Shown here: in pieces, positions 7,317 to 16,909 of the stretch | Layout: every line of letters starts with the position of its first letter | Position numbering within the stretch: the stretch's first letter is position 1 | Assembly (NCBI GenBank): GCA_039801085.1 | Contig: JBDRTY010000001.1 | Location: forward strand, 151,555 to 215,554 | Direction: 5' to 3' | DNA: 64,000 nt | DNA from: a candidate division WOR-3 bacterium | GTDB lineage: Bacteria > Hydrothermota > Tepidihabitantia > Tepidihabitantales > Tepidihabitantaceae | Notes under the pieces: model-generated | The model's database searches: none | Told to the model about the DNA's origin: nothing | The model's input: only the letters and a program-made list of their open reading frames with translations | Made by a program: the position numbers and the translations under genes

Positions 7317-10202
7317 GTGAGGGGCAGCAGGGCGAGGCGTGATGTTGTGTGGGAAGTGGAAGTTACGAAAAACTCCCCGGATCCCGAAGCTCAGGCACTG
7401 ATCGCCGATGTCAGGGACCTGGGTTTTAAAAAAGTATTCCGTTTAAAAATTACGCGGCTGTGGTTTCTATCCGGAGCACTCAATGAGGATGACATTGGAC
7501 AGATAACCACGAAACTGCTGTGCGATCCGGTGAACGAGCAGGCGAAAATTACTCTGTTGGCTGATGGCAGACTGAAGACGGTTACCGGTTTTGAGGTGCT
7601 GTTCAATCCCGGAGTGATGGACCCGAGCGTCGCAAGTGTGCTGCGCGCCCTGGCAGATATGGGTTATTCCGGTTGCTCTGTCCGCAGCGGTCGGCGGTAT
7701 GAATTCAATCGGGAGTTCAGTCCGGAAGAACAGGACCGGCTGGTTAAAGGGTTGTTGCTCAATCCGCTGATTCAGCACCTTGCCCAGCCCGGGGAAATCG
7801 TGTTTGCCCGCGCCCGCCCCTACCGTTTTCGCCCGTCAGTGATCCGGATTACCGGGCTTGATGATGTTCAGCTTGCGGCAATTTCTCGAGAGCGACTGCT
7901 GGCACTGTCGCTTGAGGAAATGCAGATTCTCCAGCGGTTCTACGAGGAACTGGGACGGGAGCCGACTGATGTCGAACTGGAAACCTTCGCTCAGACCTGG
8001 TCGGAGCATTGTCAGCACAAAACTTTCCGGGGGGAGATTACCTTTGGTGCGCGCCGGATTAATAATTTACTCAAGTCAACGATTATGCGGGTTACTGAGG
8101 AGCTAAATCTGCCCTGGGTGCTTTCGGCATTTCATGATAATTCCGGTGTAATTGAATTTGACGAACAATACGGAATTAGCTTCAAGGTAGAGACCCATAA
8201 TCACCCTTCGGCGCTTGAGCCCTACGGCGGTGCTGCTACCGGCATTGGTGGGGTAATCCGGGACTGTCTGGGGACCGGGCTGGGTGCCAAGCCGATAATG
8301 AATACCGATGTATTCTGTTTTGGTTATCCCGGCACACCGCATGAGGAGTTGCCCCCCGGGGTTCTGCATCCCCGAAGGGTGCTGAAAGGGGTCGTCACCG
8401 GTGTGCGTGATTATGGTAACCGGATGGGAATTCCTACTGCCAATGGTGCGGTTTATTTTGATGAAGGTTTTCTGACCAATCCGCTGGTATTCTGCGGTAC
8501 CGTGGGGTTGATTCCCCGGGACTGCCTGAGAAAAGAGGTTCGAGCCGGACAGGCGATTGTCCTGTTAGGCGGCAGAACGGGGAGGGACGGAATTCATGGA
8601 GTAACTTTTGCCTCACTGGAACTGGATCAGGAGTCGGCAGCGTTTTCCTCCGGAGCGGTTCAGATCGGTAATCCGATTGAGGAGAAGAAACTGCGTGATC
8701 TTGTGCTCTGTGCCCGGGATCGGAGGCTGTTCAGTGCCATTACTGATTGTGGTGGGGGTGGGCTTTCCAGTGCCGTGGGCGAGCTGGCTCAGGAACATGG
8801 ATGTGAGGTCTGGCTGGAACGAGTACCGCTGAAGTATTCCGGTTTGACGCCGGCGGAAATCTGGGTATCTGAGGCTCAGGAGCGGATGGTGGTGTTCGTG
8901 GAACCCGGGCAGGTTGATGAACTGCTGAAGCTGGCAAAAGAGCATGATGTTGAGGCGACGGTGATCGGCAGAGTGACAGATTCCGGGCAGTTGCGGGTAA
9001 AATACAGAGGGTCGCTGGTCGCTGATTTGCCGATGGATTTTCTCCATCATGGGTGGCGCAGCGTTAAACGGACCGCGGTCTGGAATCGCCCTGATGTTTC
9101 CGAGCCGTATGTTCCGGAGTATCAGAATTTGAACGAAATAACCCTGAAGCTGTTAGCCAGCCCCAATATTGCGAGCAAGGAATGGATTACGCGTCAGTAT
9201 GATCATGAGGTGCAGGCGGGGACGGTTGTTAAACCATTCTGTGGGAGATACGGTACCGGACCGAGCGATGCAGCGGTCATCATGCCCGTCCGGAATTCCG
9301 CTCGCGCCTGTGTAATTGCCTGCGGTATCTGTCCCCGCTACGGGATGATCGATCCTTACTGGATGGCGGCATCGGCAATTGACGAGGCATTGCGGAACTG
9401 CATTGCTACCGGTGGTGATATTGAGCGGACCGCAATTCTGGATAACTTCTGCTGGGGAAGTCCGGAGCGCCCGGAACAGCTCGGAGCGCTGGTGCGGGCA
9501 GCAGAAGCCTGTTACGATATTGCCCGCGGTTTCCGGGTGCCGTTTATTTCCGGCAAGGATTCGCTTTATAACGAATTCCGCACCGCTGCCGGCGAGACGG
9601 TGCCGATTCCGGGGACACTGCTGATATCAGCGGTGAGTGTGATTCCCGACGGGACGCAGACGGTGACCGCTGATTTCAAGCGTGCCGGTTCCCTGATTTA
9701 TCTTCTGGGCGATACACTGCCGGAGCTCGGGGGCAGTGAGTATTTGCGTCTGCATGGCGGATTAGGTCGTGATGTTCCCAAGGTTGAACCGCGAAAGGCA
9801 CGCCGGCTGATGAAACAGCTCGGGCGGGCGATCAGAGCCGGACTGGTGCTTGCCTGTCATGACCTTTCTGAGGGAGGGCTGGGAGTGGCGGTGCTGGAAA
9901 TGGCATTTGCCGGCGGACTGGGGGCAAGACTGGATCTGCGCCGGGTTCCGGGTGCTCAACAGTTTGAGCGTGATGACTTCCTGCTGTTCAGCGAGTCCAA
10001 CAGCCGGTTTCTTTGTGAGGTGCCGCTCGAAGCCCGTCACCATTTTGAACGGCTGATGCAGGGGTTGCCGGTGAGAGCGATCGGGCAGACCACGAGCGAG
10101 TTGCAGGTAGTGATCCGGGGGTTGCAGGCAACGGAAGTTCTCCGTCTGGCAGTTGCCGATGCCGAAAGGGTCTGGCGTCAGGCGCTGACCGCCCGGCTGT
10201 GA
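7317..10202 (+). CDS. purL: Phosphoribosylformylglycinamidine synthase, PurL without glutaminase domain
   Basis: 961 residues. It uses ATP and ammonia to convert FGAR to FGAM in purine synthesis. Two PurS-like halves at the N-terminus (about 8-65 and 85-155) correspond to the PurS-dimer-like domain of large PurL. A linker with TWSEHCQHKTF follows, then two ATPase/AIRS-like halves (ETHNHPSA, DCGGGG, GKDSLYNEF). The protein ends where the large enzyme would begin its class I glutaminase, so a separate PurQ must supply ammonia; none is in this window. The start is GTG 7317 with GAGGAG about 10 nt upstream. It is convergent with hprK, the stops being 2 nt apart. Confidence 0.92.
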   Translation: MRGSRARRDVVWEVEVTKNSPDPEAQALIADVRDLGFKKVFRLKITRLWFLSGALNEDDIGQITTKLLCDPVNEQAKITLLADGRLKTVTGFEVLFNPGVMDPSVASVLRALADMGYSGCSVRSGRRYEFNREFSPEEQDRLVKGLLLNPLIQHLAQPGEIVFARARPYRFRPSVIRITGLDDVQLAAISRERLLALSLEEMQILQRFYEELGREPTDVELETFAQTWSEHCQHKTFRGEITFGARRINNLLKSTIMRVTEELNLPWVLSAFHDNSGVIEFDEQYGISFKVETHNHPSALEPYGGAATGIGGVIRDCLGTGLGAKPIMNTDVFCFGYPGTPHEELPPGVLHPRRVLKGVVTGVRDYGNRMGIPTANGAVYFDEGFLTNPLVFCGTVGLIPRDCLRKEVRAGQAIVLLGGRTGRDGIHGVTFASLELDQESAAFSSGAVQIGNPIEEKKLRDLVLCARDRRLFSAITDCGGGGLSSAVGELAQEHGCEVWLERVPLKYSGLTPAEIWVSEAQERMVVFVEPGQVDELLKLAKEHDVEATVIGRVTDSGQLRVKYRGSLVADLPMDFLHHGWRSVKRTAVWNRPDVSEPYVPEYQNLNEITLKLLASPNIASKEWITRQYDHEVQAGTVVKPFCGRYGTGPSDAAVIMPVRNSARACVIACGICPRYGMIDPYWMAASAIDEALRNCIATGGDIERTAILDNFCWGSPERPEQLGALVRAAEACYDIARGFRVPFISGKDSLYNEFRTAAGETVPIPGTLLISAVSVIPDGTQTVTADFKRAGSLIYLLGDTLPELGGSEYLRLHGGLGRDVPKVEPRKARRLMKQLGRAIRAGLVLACHDLSEGGLGVAVLEMAFAGGLGARLDLRRVPGAQQFERDDFLLFSESNSRFLCEVPLEARHHFERLMQGLPVRAIGQTTSELQVVIRGLQATEVLRLAVADAERVWRQALTARL

Positions 10203-10204
10203 GT

Positions 10205-11224
10205 TTATTCCTGGTCTTCGGTAATATAAGGGTCGATAGGTGACTTGGTCATCAGTCGCATCAATTCATCATTAAAGCGCTGGGCGGGATAATATCCGAA
10301 TACCTTCAGGATGTGGTTTTTGGCAATCACTTCGTGCACCAGTGCAAGGTTCTTGCCCGGAACTACGGGAATGGTGACCAGGGGAATTTTTACGCCGAGA
10401 ATTTCGGAAAACTGCTCCTCAATTCCCGCCCGTTCACATTCAACACCGGTCTTCCAGTGTACAAGCCGGACTTCAACCTCAATCCTTTTCTGGACCCGGA
10501 TGGCGCGGACACCATAGAGACTGTAGACATCAACGATGCCGACCCCCCGGACTTCAATATGATGAGCCAGCGCCGGTGATTTGGCAGCGGAGTAGCCCAT
10601 CAGGATGCCGTTCCCGCGTCGGAGGACGCGCACCAGGTCATCGGCAATCAGCCGGTGTCCCCGGTCCACCAGGTCAAGGGCACATTCACTCTTGCCGATT
10701 CCTGATTCACCGGTGATCAACAGCCCGACACCAAAGACATCCACCAGATCGCCGTGGATATAGGTCTCGGGAGCAAGCCGGTAGTCGAGAAATGAGGTCA
10801 GGAGGTGAATAAATGGTGTTGTGTCCAGTGGGGTGCGCAGGACCGGAACCGCCAGCCGGTCGGCTTCGCTGAGCCAGATCGGATTTAAATCCAGCCCCTT
10901 GGTAACAATTACTGCGGCAGGATTAAGCTCCAGCAGGGTCCGGACCGACTTCGTGTATTCAGCCGGGGTCAGGGTATTAAGAAATGACAGTTCGGTACTG
11001 CCGACGATCTGAATCCGTTCCGAGAGGAATACACCGGTGAAACGGGCAAGTGCCAGCCCCGGACGGTTGATGTCCGAGGTTACAATATAATGACTTTCCA
11101 GTCCACTGGCGCCGCCGAGCAGTTCCAGGCGCCATTCTTCCTTTTTTTCCCGGAACAGTGTCCCGACGGTTATCGTTTTCGGGGGAGGAAGGCCGGATTC
11201 TTCAGCGTTCATATCTGCTGCCAT
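10205..11224 (-). CDS. hprK: HPr kinase/phosphorylase
   Basis: 339 residues. The C-terminal kinase domain has the catalytic His157 (YIHGDLVDVFG), the P-loop GESGIGKS (172-179) and the HprK signature around EVRGVGIVDV. It phosphorylates HPr on Ser in response to metabolites and controls carbon flow. No HPr or PTS gene is in the window; the pairing with hpf is a common bacterial arrangement. Its ATG shares a base with the hpf stop (TAATG), so the genes are translationally coupled. Met5 is an alternative start. Confidence 0.95.
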   Translation of the reverse strand: MAADMNAEESGLPPPKTITVGTLFREKKEEWRLELLGGASGLESHYIVTSDINRPGLALARFTGVFLSERIQIVGSTELSFLNTLTPAEYTKSVRTLLELNPAAVIVTKGLDLNPIWLSEADRLAVPVLRTPLDTTPFIHLLTSFLDYRLAPETYIHGDLVDVFGVGLLITGESGIGKSECALDLVDRGHRLIADDLVRVLRRGNGILMGYSAAKSPALAHHIEVRGVGIVDVYSLYGVRAIRVQKRIEVEVRLVHWKTGVECERAGIEEQFSEILGVKIPLVTIPVVPGKNLALVHEVIAKNHILKVFGYYPAQRFNDELMRLMTKSPIDPYITEDQE

Positions 11225-11544
11225 TATCCGCCTGTTTTTTCCCGGCCGGCACGACGGCGCCGGGTGCGGATTTTTTCCAGATGCCGCTCCAGCTGCACTG
11301 TGAGCTTGTCGGTCAGATCGTTGACTGCCTCATAGAGGTCCTTGCCTTGGCCCCTGGCGGTCACGATAAAATGACCGGAATGAAATTTTCCCTCGGCAAT
11401 TTCAAATGCCCGGTCCCGGAAGAGGATAATTTCCCCTTCCAGTACCTGATGGTCATAGCGGGCAATTTTACTCATTTTTTTCTCAATATAATTCCGGAGA
11501 TAGGGGGTGACTTCCAGATGACGGGCGGTAATGGTGATCTGCAT
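11224..11544 (-). CDS. hpf: Ribosome hibernation promoting factor, short form
   Basis: 106 residues, the short HPF/YfiA form: ITITARHLEVTPYLRNYIEKK at the start of the beta-alpha fold and a basic C-terminus. It lacks the dimerising C-terminal domain of long HPF, so by family knowledge it would inactivate 70S ribosomes and need a separate factor for 100S formation. AAGGAGG lies before ATG 11544 and it has its own promoter. Confidence 0.94.
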   Translation of the reverse strand: MQITITARHLEVTPYLRNYIEKKMSKIARYDHQVLEGEIILFRDRAFEIAEGKFHSGHFIVTARGQGKDLYEAVNDLTDKLTVQLERHLEKIRTRRRRAGREKTGG

Positions 11545-11567
11545 TTAACCTCCTTTTCACCACAAAA

Positions 11568-11595
11568 ATCTTACCGGAATAATGTCTTAAGTCAA
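11568..11595 (-). promoter_or_regulatory. Promoter of hpf-hprK
   Basis: TTGACT (11595-11590), 16-bp spacer, TAAGAT (11573-11568). The leader is about 17 nt and contains the AAGGAGG site of hpf. Confidence 0.65.
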
Positions 11596-11620
11596 GCAGT
11601 CACTTGCGGTAAGATTTGAA

Positions 11621-12208
11621 TTATAACTCTTTTCTTCCTTCCAGAGCCCGGCCGAGTGTTTCCCGGTCTGCCAGTTCCAGTTCACTGCCCACCGGCAGAC
11701 CCCGGGCGATTCTGGTTACCCGGATGCCAAACGGTTTGAGCTGCCGGGCAAGGTAGATTGCCGACGCTTCACCTTCGACGGTCGGGTTGGTGGCGAGGAT
11801 TACCTCGCTAATCTTCCCGTTTTCAATCCGGGCAAGCAGTTCCCGGATGTGGAGATTTTCCGGTCCGATCCGGTCCAGTGGTGCCAGTGCACCACCGAGG
11901 ACATGGTAGATGCCGTGAAACTGCCCGGTCTGTTCCAGTGCCAGCACATCTGCCGGTTCCTCAACTACGCAGACCAGGGAGTGGTCCCGTTTCGGATCAG
12001 AGCAGATGGTGCAGATTTCCTTTTCCGTCAGATTGAAGCACACCGGGCAGAGGTGAATTTTCTCCAGTGCCTGGTTCAGTGCGGTGGAGAGTTGCCGGGC
12101 AAGTTCCGGGTTTTTCAGCAGGTGGAAGGCAAGCCGCTGAGCCGACTTTTTTCCGATGCCCGGCAGACTGCTCAAGGCGGCAAGCAGTGATTCAAACACG
12201 CTGTTCAT
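11621..12208 (-). CDS. recR: Recombination protein RecR
   Basis: 195 residues, typical length. Helix-hairpin-helix near the N-terminus (LPGIGKKSAQRLAFHLL), then the four-Cys zinc finger (CPVC...CTIC, about 57-72) and a Toprim domain (VVEEPADVLALE, ATNPTVEGEAS). RecR works with RecF/RecO to load RecA at gaps. ATG 12208 overlaps the dnaX stop by 4 nt, the usual dnaX-recR arrangement (an ybaB gene often between them is absent). Confidence 0.96.
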   Translation of the reverse strand: MNSVFESLLAALSSLPGIGKKSAQRLAFHLLKNPELARQLSTALNQALEKIHLCPVCFNLTEKEICTICSDPKRDHSLVCVVEEPADVLALEQTGQFHGIYHVLGGALAPLDRIGPENLHIRELLARIENGKISEVILATNPTVEGEASAIYLARQLKPFGIRVTRIARGLPVGSELELADRETLGRALEGRKEL

Positions 12209-13767
12209 GGTTCCTCTTCCGCATCACCGAACAGCTCCCGGACCTTGCGGTTAACCCAGTCCGGCGGTAACTGTTCGTGGATCAGAGTGGTCTCGATAAC
12301 TGCCGGGCTGCCGGTCAGGGTGCTCAGAGTGGTTTCAATCAGTGCCCGGCTGCTCTTCAGCAGATGAATATTACCGCGATGTTCAAGATACAGTCCGATG
12401 GTCAGTTTTCTGCCATCCCAGTTCAGCGGTTTGGCAAACTGAAGAATCGGAAACAGTCCCGGGCGTTGCTGGGCGATACTTTCGAGCATGGCGGTCCAGA
12501 GCTGATCCAGTGGTTTGTTCCCCACCGGCGGAGCTGAGGGCGGAGGGTCTCCGGCTGATTCGGGTTGAGGTGGGGGTTTTTCTACCGGCGGCGCCAGGTC
12601 AGCAGAGCGGTTTGACTTTACTTTTTTTCCCGCGGGCGGGTCAGAGGTTGATGAGGTAGGTGCCGGGTTGCCGGCAGAACCGAGCTCCAGCAGCTTCAAC
12701 GAAACGATCTCCAAAAGGATTTTCGGGAGGAGCGATTCCCGAGCCTGTTTTTCGGACATGCTCAGGGTATTGATGATGTTGACAATGCGGGCGAGGTCAA
12801 ATTTTTCTGCCTGCTGCTGGAGCCGGTTGATCTCCTCGGGCAGAAACCCTTCAGCGAGGGTTCCCCCCAATTTCAGCAGGAGCAGGTTGCGGAAATGATT
12901 TACCGTTCCGGTGAAAAATTCCACCAGGTCATAGCCGGCGGTGAACAGCTGTTCGGTGAAGTCAAGCATCGCCTTGGGGTCGCGGGTGCTGAGCAGGTCA
13001 GCGTACTGATAGAACAGATCTGCAGGCACAAGCCCCAGCAGTTCTTCGACATGAACGAGTTCGATCCCTTCCGGACTATAAGTGGCAAGCATGTCCAGAA
13101 GCCCTTCAGCATCACGGATCGCACCATCTGCCCTTCGGGCGACTGCTGCCAGCGCCGGTTCGCTGATTTTAATCTGCTCCTGCTCTGCCAGCCATTTCAA
13201 CCGGTCGATGATTTCGTTGACGGTCGCCTTGCGGAAGTCAAAGCGCTGGCACCGGGAAAGGATGGTGGTCGGTACTTCATGCGGGGCGGTGGTGGCGAAG
13301 ATGAATTTCGCATGGGCGGGTGGTTCCTCAAGTGTCTTGAGCAGGGCATTGAACGCCTCCTTGGTCAGCATGTGAACTTCGTCAATGATATACACTTTAT
13401 AACGAAAGCTGGCCGGGGCATATTTTATATTCTCGCGCAACTCACGGACCTGGTCGATTCCCCGATTGGAAGCACCGTCAATTTCCAGGACATCCATACT
13501 CCGCGATTCCGCTATTTCCACGCAGGCGGAGCACTGATTGCAGGGGGTCACAGTCGGTTGACGGTAGGAAAGGCAGTTCAGGCTCTTGGCGAGGATGCGG
13601 GCGGTTGTGGTCTTGCCGACACCGCGCGGACCGGCAAACAGATAGGCGTTGGCGAGCCGGTTATTTTCGATTGCCCGGATCAGGGTATTTTTAACATGGT
13701 CCTGAATCAGTAATTCGGCAAAGGTCCTGGGCCGGTATTTGAGAGTCAGAACCTGCCGGCTGGACAT
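12205..13767 (-). CDS. dnaX: DNA polymerase III gamma/tau subunit
   Basis: 520 residues. AAA+ clamp-loader ATPase with Walker A GPRGVGKT, a Cys zinc-binding knob (CNQCSAC) and sensor-region IIDEVHMLTKEAFNALLKTLEEPP split across domains I-II. A clamp-loader collar and a Pro/Ser-rich linker (about 375-425) follow, then a C-terminal domain. It assembles the clamp loader that places the beta clamp on DNA. I saw no obvious slippery poly-A that would make a separate gamma form. It lies directly downstream of the SRP RNA gene, an arrangement seen in several bacteria. Confidence 0.96.
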   Translation of the reverse strand: MSSRQVLTLKYRPRTFAELLIQDHVKNTLIRAIENNRLANAYLFAGPRGVGKTTTARILAKSLNCLSYRQPTVTPCNQCSACVEIAESRSMDVLEIDGASNRGIDQVRELRENIKYAPASFRYKVYIIDEVHMLTKEAFNALLKTLEEPPAHAKFIFATTAPHEVPTTILSRCQRFDFRKATVNEIIDRLKWLAEQEQIKISEPALAAVARRADGAIRDAEGLLDMLATYSPEGIELVHVEELLGLVPADLFYQYADLLSTRDPKAMLDFTEQLFTAGYDLVEFFTGTVNHFRNLLLLKLGGTLAEGFLPEEINRLQQQAEKFDLARIVNIINTLSMSEKQARESLLPKILLEIVSLKLLELGSAGNPAPTSSTSDPPAGKKVKSNRSADLAPPVEKPPPQPESAGDPPPSAPPVGNKPLDQLWTAMLESIAQQRPGLFPILQFAKPLNWDGRKLTIGLYLEHRGNIHLLKSSRALIETTLSTLTGSPAVIETTLIHEQLPPDWVNRKVRELFGDAEEEP

Positions 13768-13779
13768 GATTTATCAGAA

Positions 13780-14056
<277 letters not shown>

Positions 14057-14090
14057 AATAACCCTTTGTCCCCAAACCCGGCAATGGGCA

Positions 14091-15056
14091 TCAGCGCATC
14101 ATCTGTGCAGGTTCAACGAAGAGTCTCTTGGTGTCAATCGTATCGCTGACAATCCCCAGCCGGAGCAGACGGGCAGCCAGTGTCTGAACCGCTGGCCGGT
14201 TGATCTCGACCAGCCGCTGATACTGAGGCAGACGGCAGAAACCGCAGACATTCTGGCAGTAAGGGAAGTAGCGTCCCAGAGTCTGCTTGCCTTCTTCAGG
14301 CCGGGCATCGATCCGGTCAACCGCCATATCCAGTGCAATCTTCAGCCGGGTGCGCTGTGCCCGGGTGGTCTTTTTCAGAAATTCCGGACTGAAGCCAATC
14401 GCAAATGCCGGGAACGGGTTGTTGAGATAGCGGGTGGCAATTGCGCTCAGTGTGTCGACCGTATTCAGATTGAGCGGACAGACCGCAGGCTCCACGAGCC
14501 AGGCGGCATCCAGCTGTCCGGCGGTGAGCATCGCCGAAAGTGCGGTCAGGGATGCTTCAGTGAGTTTCACATCCGCCGGCTTGAGTCCAATTTCTCCGAG
14601 AAGGGCGGCGACATAGTCTCGCAGGATCGGCGGGTAACCGAGCCGTTTGCCCTTGAGATCGGTGAGCTTGTTGATTTTGCTCTTTTTTACTTTGGCAAGC
14701 GCATCCACCGGCAGAGCGGGCCGGAATTCCACCGCCATGAACACCAGCAGGGTTTCGCCCTTGGTGCTCATATGCCTCAGAATTGTACTCCAAGGGAACA
14801 CCCCGACATCGGTTTTGCCGGCAAAGAGCTCGGTCAGTGCCTGCTCGGGGTCAGAGTAGAATACCAGCTCAGGCAGAATCCGGTTTTTGACAAACAGGGT
14901 GTCGTCGCTTGCGACGAGAAATGGTAGTGCTGCTACCGAGCTGTCGCAGGCAAACCGCAGGGGCATCGGCCGGTTTTCCTGAATCTGCGGATAGAGGATG
15001 ATGCCGACCAGTACTGCTGCCAGGATGATGATAATGACGGTCAGAATTCGGGTCAT
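14091..15056 (-). CDS. Periplasmic solute-binding protein, NMT1/THI5-SsuA-like
   Basis: 321 residues. An N-terminal membrane anchor or uncleaved signal (about 1-24) is followed by a type II periplasmic-binding fold: LRFACDSSVAALPFLVA, then TDLKGKRLGYPP and AGQLDAAWLVEPA, resembling NMT1/SsuA family ABC receptors. A cluster of three Cys (YCQNVCGFCRLP, about 270) is unusual in this fold and might bind metal or form disulfides. No permease or ATPase gene is nearby, so the ligand is unknown. It starts 15 nt after the TPR gene and is followed by the SRP RNA. Confidence 0.75.
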   Translation of the reverse strand: MTRILTVIIIILAAVLVGIILYPQIQENRPMPLRFACDSSVAALPFLVASDDTLFVKNRILPELVFYSDPEQALTELFAGKTDVGVFPWSTILRHMSTKGETLLVFMAVEFRPALPVDALAKVKKSKINKLTDLKGKRLGYPPILRDYVAALLGEIGLKPADVKLTEASLTALSAMLTAGQLDAAWLVEPAVCPLNLNTVDTLSAIATRYLNNPFPAFAIGFSPEFLKKTTRAQRTRLKIALDMAVDRIDARPEEGKQTLGRYFPYCQNVCGFCRLPQYQRLVEINRPAVQTLAARLLRLGIVSDTIDTKRLFVEPAQMMR

Positions 15057-15070
15057 TGTTCCTCCCCTTC

Positions 15071-16678
15071 TTATTGTTTTAATTTCTTATACCGCTCATA
15101 GGCGGCGGCTGCCTTGTCCTTCTCGCCCGTCTCGCGGTAACAGTGCACAAGGTTGAGCCAGGCTTCGGCGTTGTCCGGATTGATTTTCGTGGTCATCATC
15201 AGGTCCTCGATTGCCTGTTTCAGAAACTCCCGTCCCGCATCCTTCTTCCCGGATTCAATCAGCGACAGCCCGATGCCGGTCCGGCTCACCCCGAGCAGCA
15301 GATAGATGTTTTCCAGCTGAACCGGATTCTCGTTGCTCAGGAATACCCCTTCCGGAGTGACGGCGGAGAGGTCCTGCTGTCCTTTGAGGTGCGGGAAGTA
15401 GAGATAAACAAAGCCACCCCCATAGTAACCGAGAGTGGCAAGTGCGCTGTCAATCTGACGGGCAAGCGGTCCGGTGATTTCGAGATAGCCCCTGGGGACG
15501 ACATCAGTGGTGACAAGAGACACAAGCTGCTGCTGCAGCGTGCCTGGTAATTTTGCTACCGGCACGACGGTGTTTTCGATCACCCGGGCGAAAGAAATCA
15601 TCGCCAGGCTGTCTTTCTTCGCCTGGTACTGGGCGATCCCGAGATTAAAAAGGGCGGAATAGTCATAAGGGTCATTGGCAAGTGCCTGCTGGAATAACTG
15701 TTCCGCCTGGGTGCGGTATTTGTTGGAGGTGTCGCCCCGGGTTTCGGCTGAAGCACGCAGCAGGGCAGAGCCGAGCCGGGTGGAGGTGACATTCAGATTG
15801 TTGGCGGCGTAGAAAAGGCGCGAGGTTACCTGGGCAATCTGCTGGAGCTGTTTTTCCTGATTCAGCTCCTTCTCAATATAGCGCCGGAGCTCCTCCGGTC
15901 CGGCATAGCGCTGTTTGTCAACCAGATTCCGGGCGATTTTCCGGACCTGGGCGGTGTCGCTCAATTTCAGGAGATTCACCAGCTCCGCATAGGCGCTGTC
16001 ATAACGCGCCTGATAAATCCGCAGTGCCTGATGATAATAATAACTGGTGGAGTCCCAGCGGCTGCGTCTTGTCTCCCTGGGCAGCAGGCTGTCCGGAACC
16101 TGCAGGTAATACAGCCCGATCAGCGAATAGGCTTCGGCACTGCCGGTGTTCAGAGACAGCATCTCGCGGGCGGTCTTCAGCATCTCGTCGAATTTACCGA
16201 GTGCGCTGTAGGCATTGGCAATCAGCGCATAGGTCTGGGACTTTGCCGGTTCAATCAGCAGGGCGGCACGGGCAAAGCTGATCGCCTTTTCGTATTCCCC
16301 GGCGTTCAGATTGTCCCGGCTGGCAGCAATGAGTGCGGTCCAGCTCCAGTGGGTCTGCTGTTCATCCTTGCGAATGTCCTCGACAATCGAGCTGTCGTTA
16401 CTGATTGCGGCGAGAAAATGTCCGGCAGCCGGAATCAGCTGATTCAGCTGAGCATCGCAGAGTCCGAGCCAGAGGTGAATCTGAGCGAGGGTCTTGCTGT
16501 CTGCAGTACTGCCATACTGATCCAGTGCCTTCTGAAACTGCTCCCGTGCCCGTTCATATCTGCCGCCCTGATAGTGGATCCTGCCGCCGCGCAGCAGCGC
16601 ATCCAGGGGCACATTCTGGGCGCCGGCGATGACAAACAGGGCGCAGACAGTTAGAACCATCCGCCGAAGATTAAGCAT
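15071..16678 (-). CDS. Exported TPR-repeat protein
   Basis: 535 residues with a signal peptide (about 1-20, ending AGAQ). Several tetratricopeptide repeats follow (for example about 31-68, 120-205, 330-375 and 490-530), with the A-G-Y/F-A-P pattern. TPR arrays act as protein-protein scaffolds; no enzymatic domain is visible. AGGAGG lies upstream of ATG 16678. It is the promoter-proximal gene of the minus-strand block that continues with the solute-binding protein, SRP RNA, dnaX and recR. Confidence 0.85.
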   Translation of the reverse strand: MLNLRRMVLTVCALFVIAGAQNVPLDALLRGGRIHYQGGRYERAREQFQKALDQYGSTADSKTLAQIHLWLGLCDAQLNQLIPAAGHFLAAISNDSSIVEDIRKDEQQTHWSWTALIAASRDNLNAGEYEKAISFARAALLIEPAKSQTYALIANAYSALGKFDEMLKTAREMLSLNTGSAEAYSLIGLYYLQVPDSLLPRETRRSRWDSTSYYYHQALRIYQARYDSAYAELVNLLKLSDTAQVRKIARNLVDKQRYAGPEELRRYIEKELNQEKQLQQIAQVTSRLFYAANNLNVTSTRLGSALLRASAETRGDTSNKYRTQAEQLFQQALANDPYDYSALFNLGIAQYQAKKDSLAMISFARVIENTVVPVAKLPGTLQQQLVSLVTTDVVPRGYLEITGPLARQIDSALATLGYYGGGFVYLYFPHLKGQQDLSAVTPEGVFLSNENPVQLENIYLLLGVSRTGIGLSLIESGKKDAGREFLKQAIEDLMMTTKINPDNAEAWLNLVHCYRETGEKDKAAAAYERYKKLKQ

Positions 16679-16713
16679 TTTTTATCCTCCTGAGATTGTT
16701 AATCAAACAAACT

Positions 16714-16741
16714 ATAATAGCGATTTTCTTTCCGGTGTCAA
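16714..16741 (-). promoter_or_regulatory. Promoter of the TPR gene and downstream block
   Basis: TTGACA (16741-16736), 16-bp spacer, TATTAT (16719-16714); the short leader carries AGGAGG ahead of ATG 16678. Confidence 0.65.
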
Positions 16742-16909
16742 TCAGGATAAGGCCGGGTTTAGTCTTCTGGAGCGAATGAGAATTGAAGGTTGAGATTTAA
16801 TAAATTGAGATGGCATGCAGTCTCAAATTTCTTCTTTCGTAGAACGATCACCGGAGTATAGCAATATACCAGTGTTTTTAATTTTAGAGAATAGAGAATT
16901 CGTCAACGG

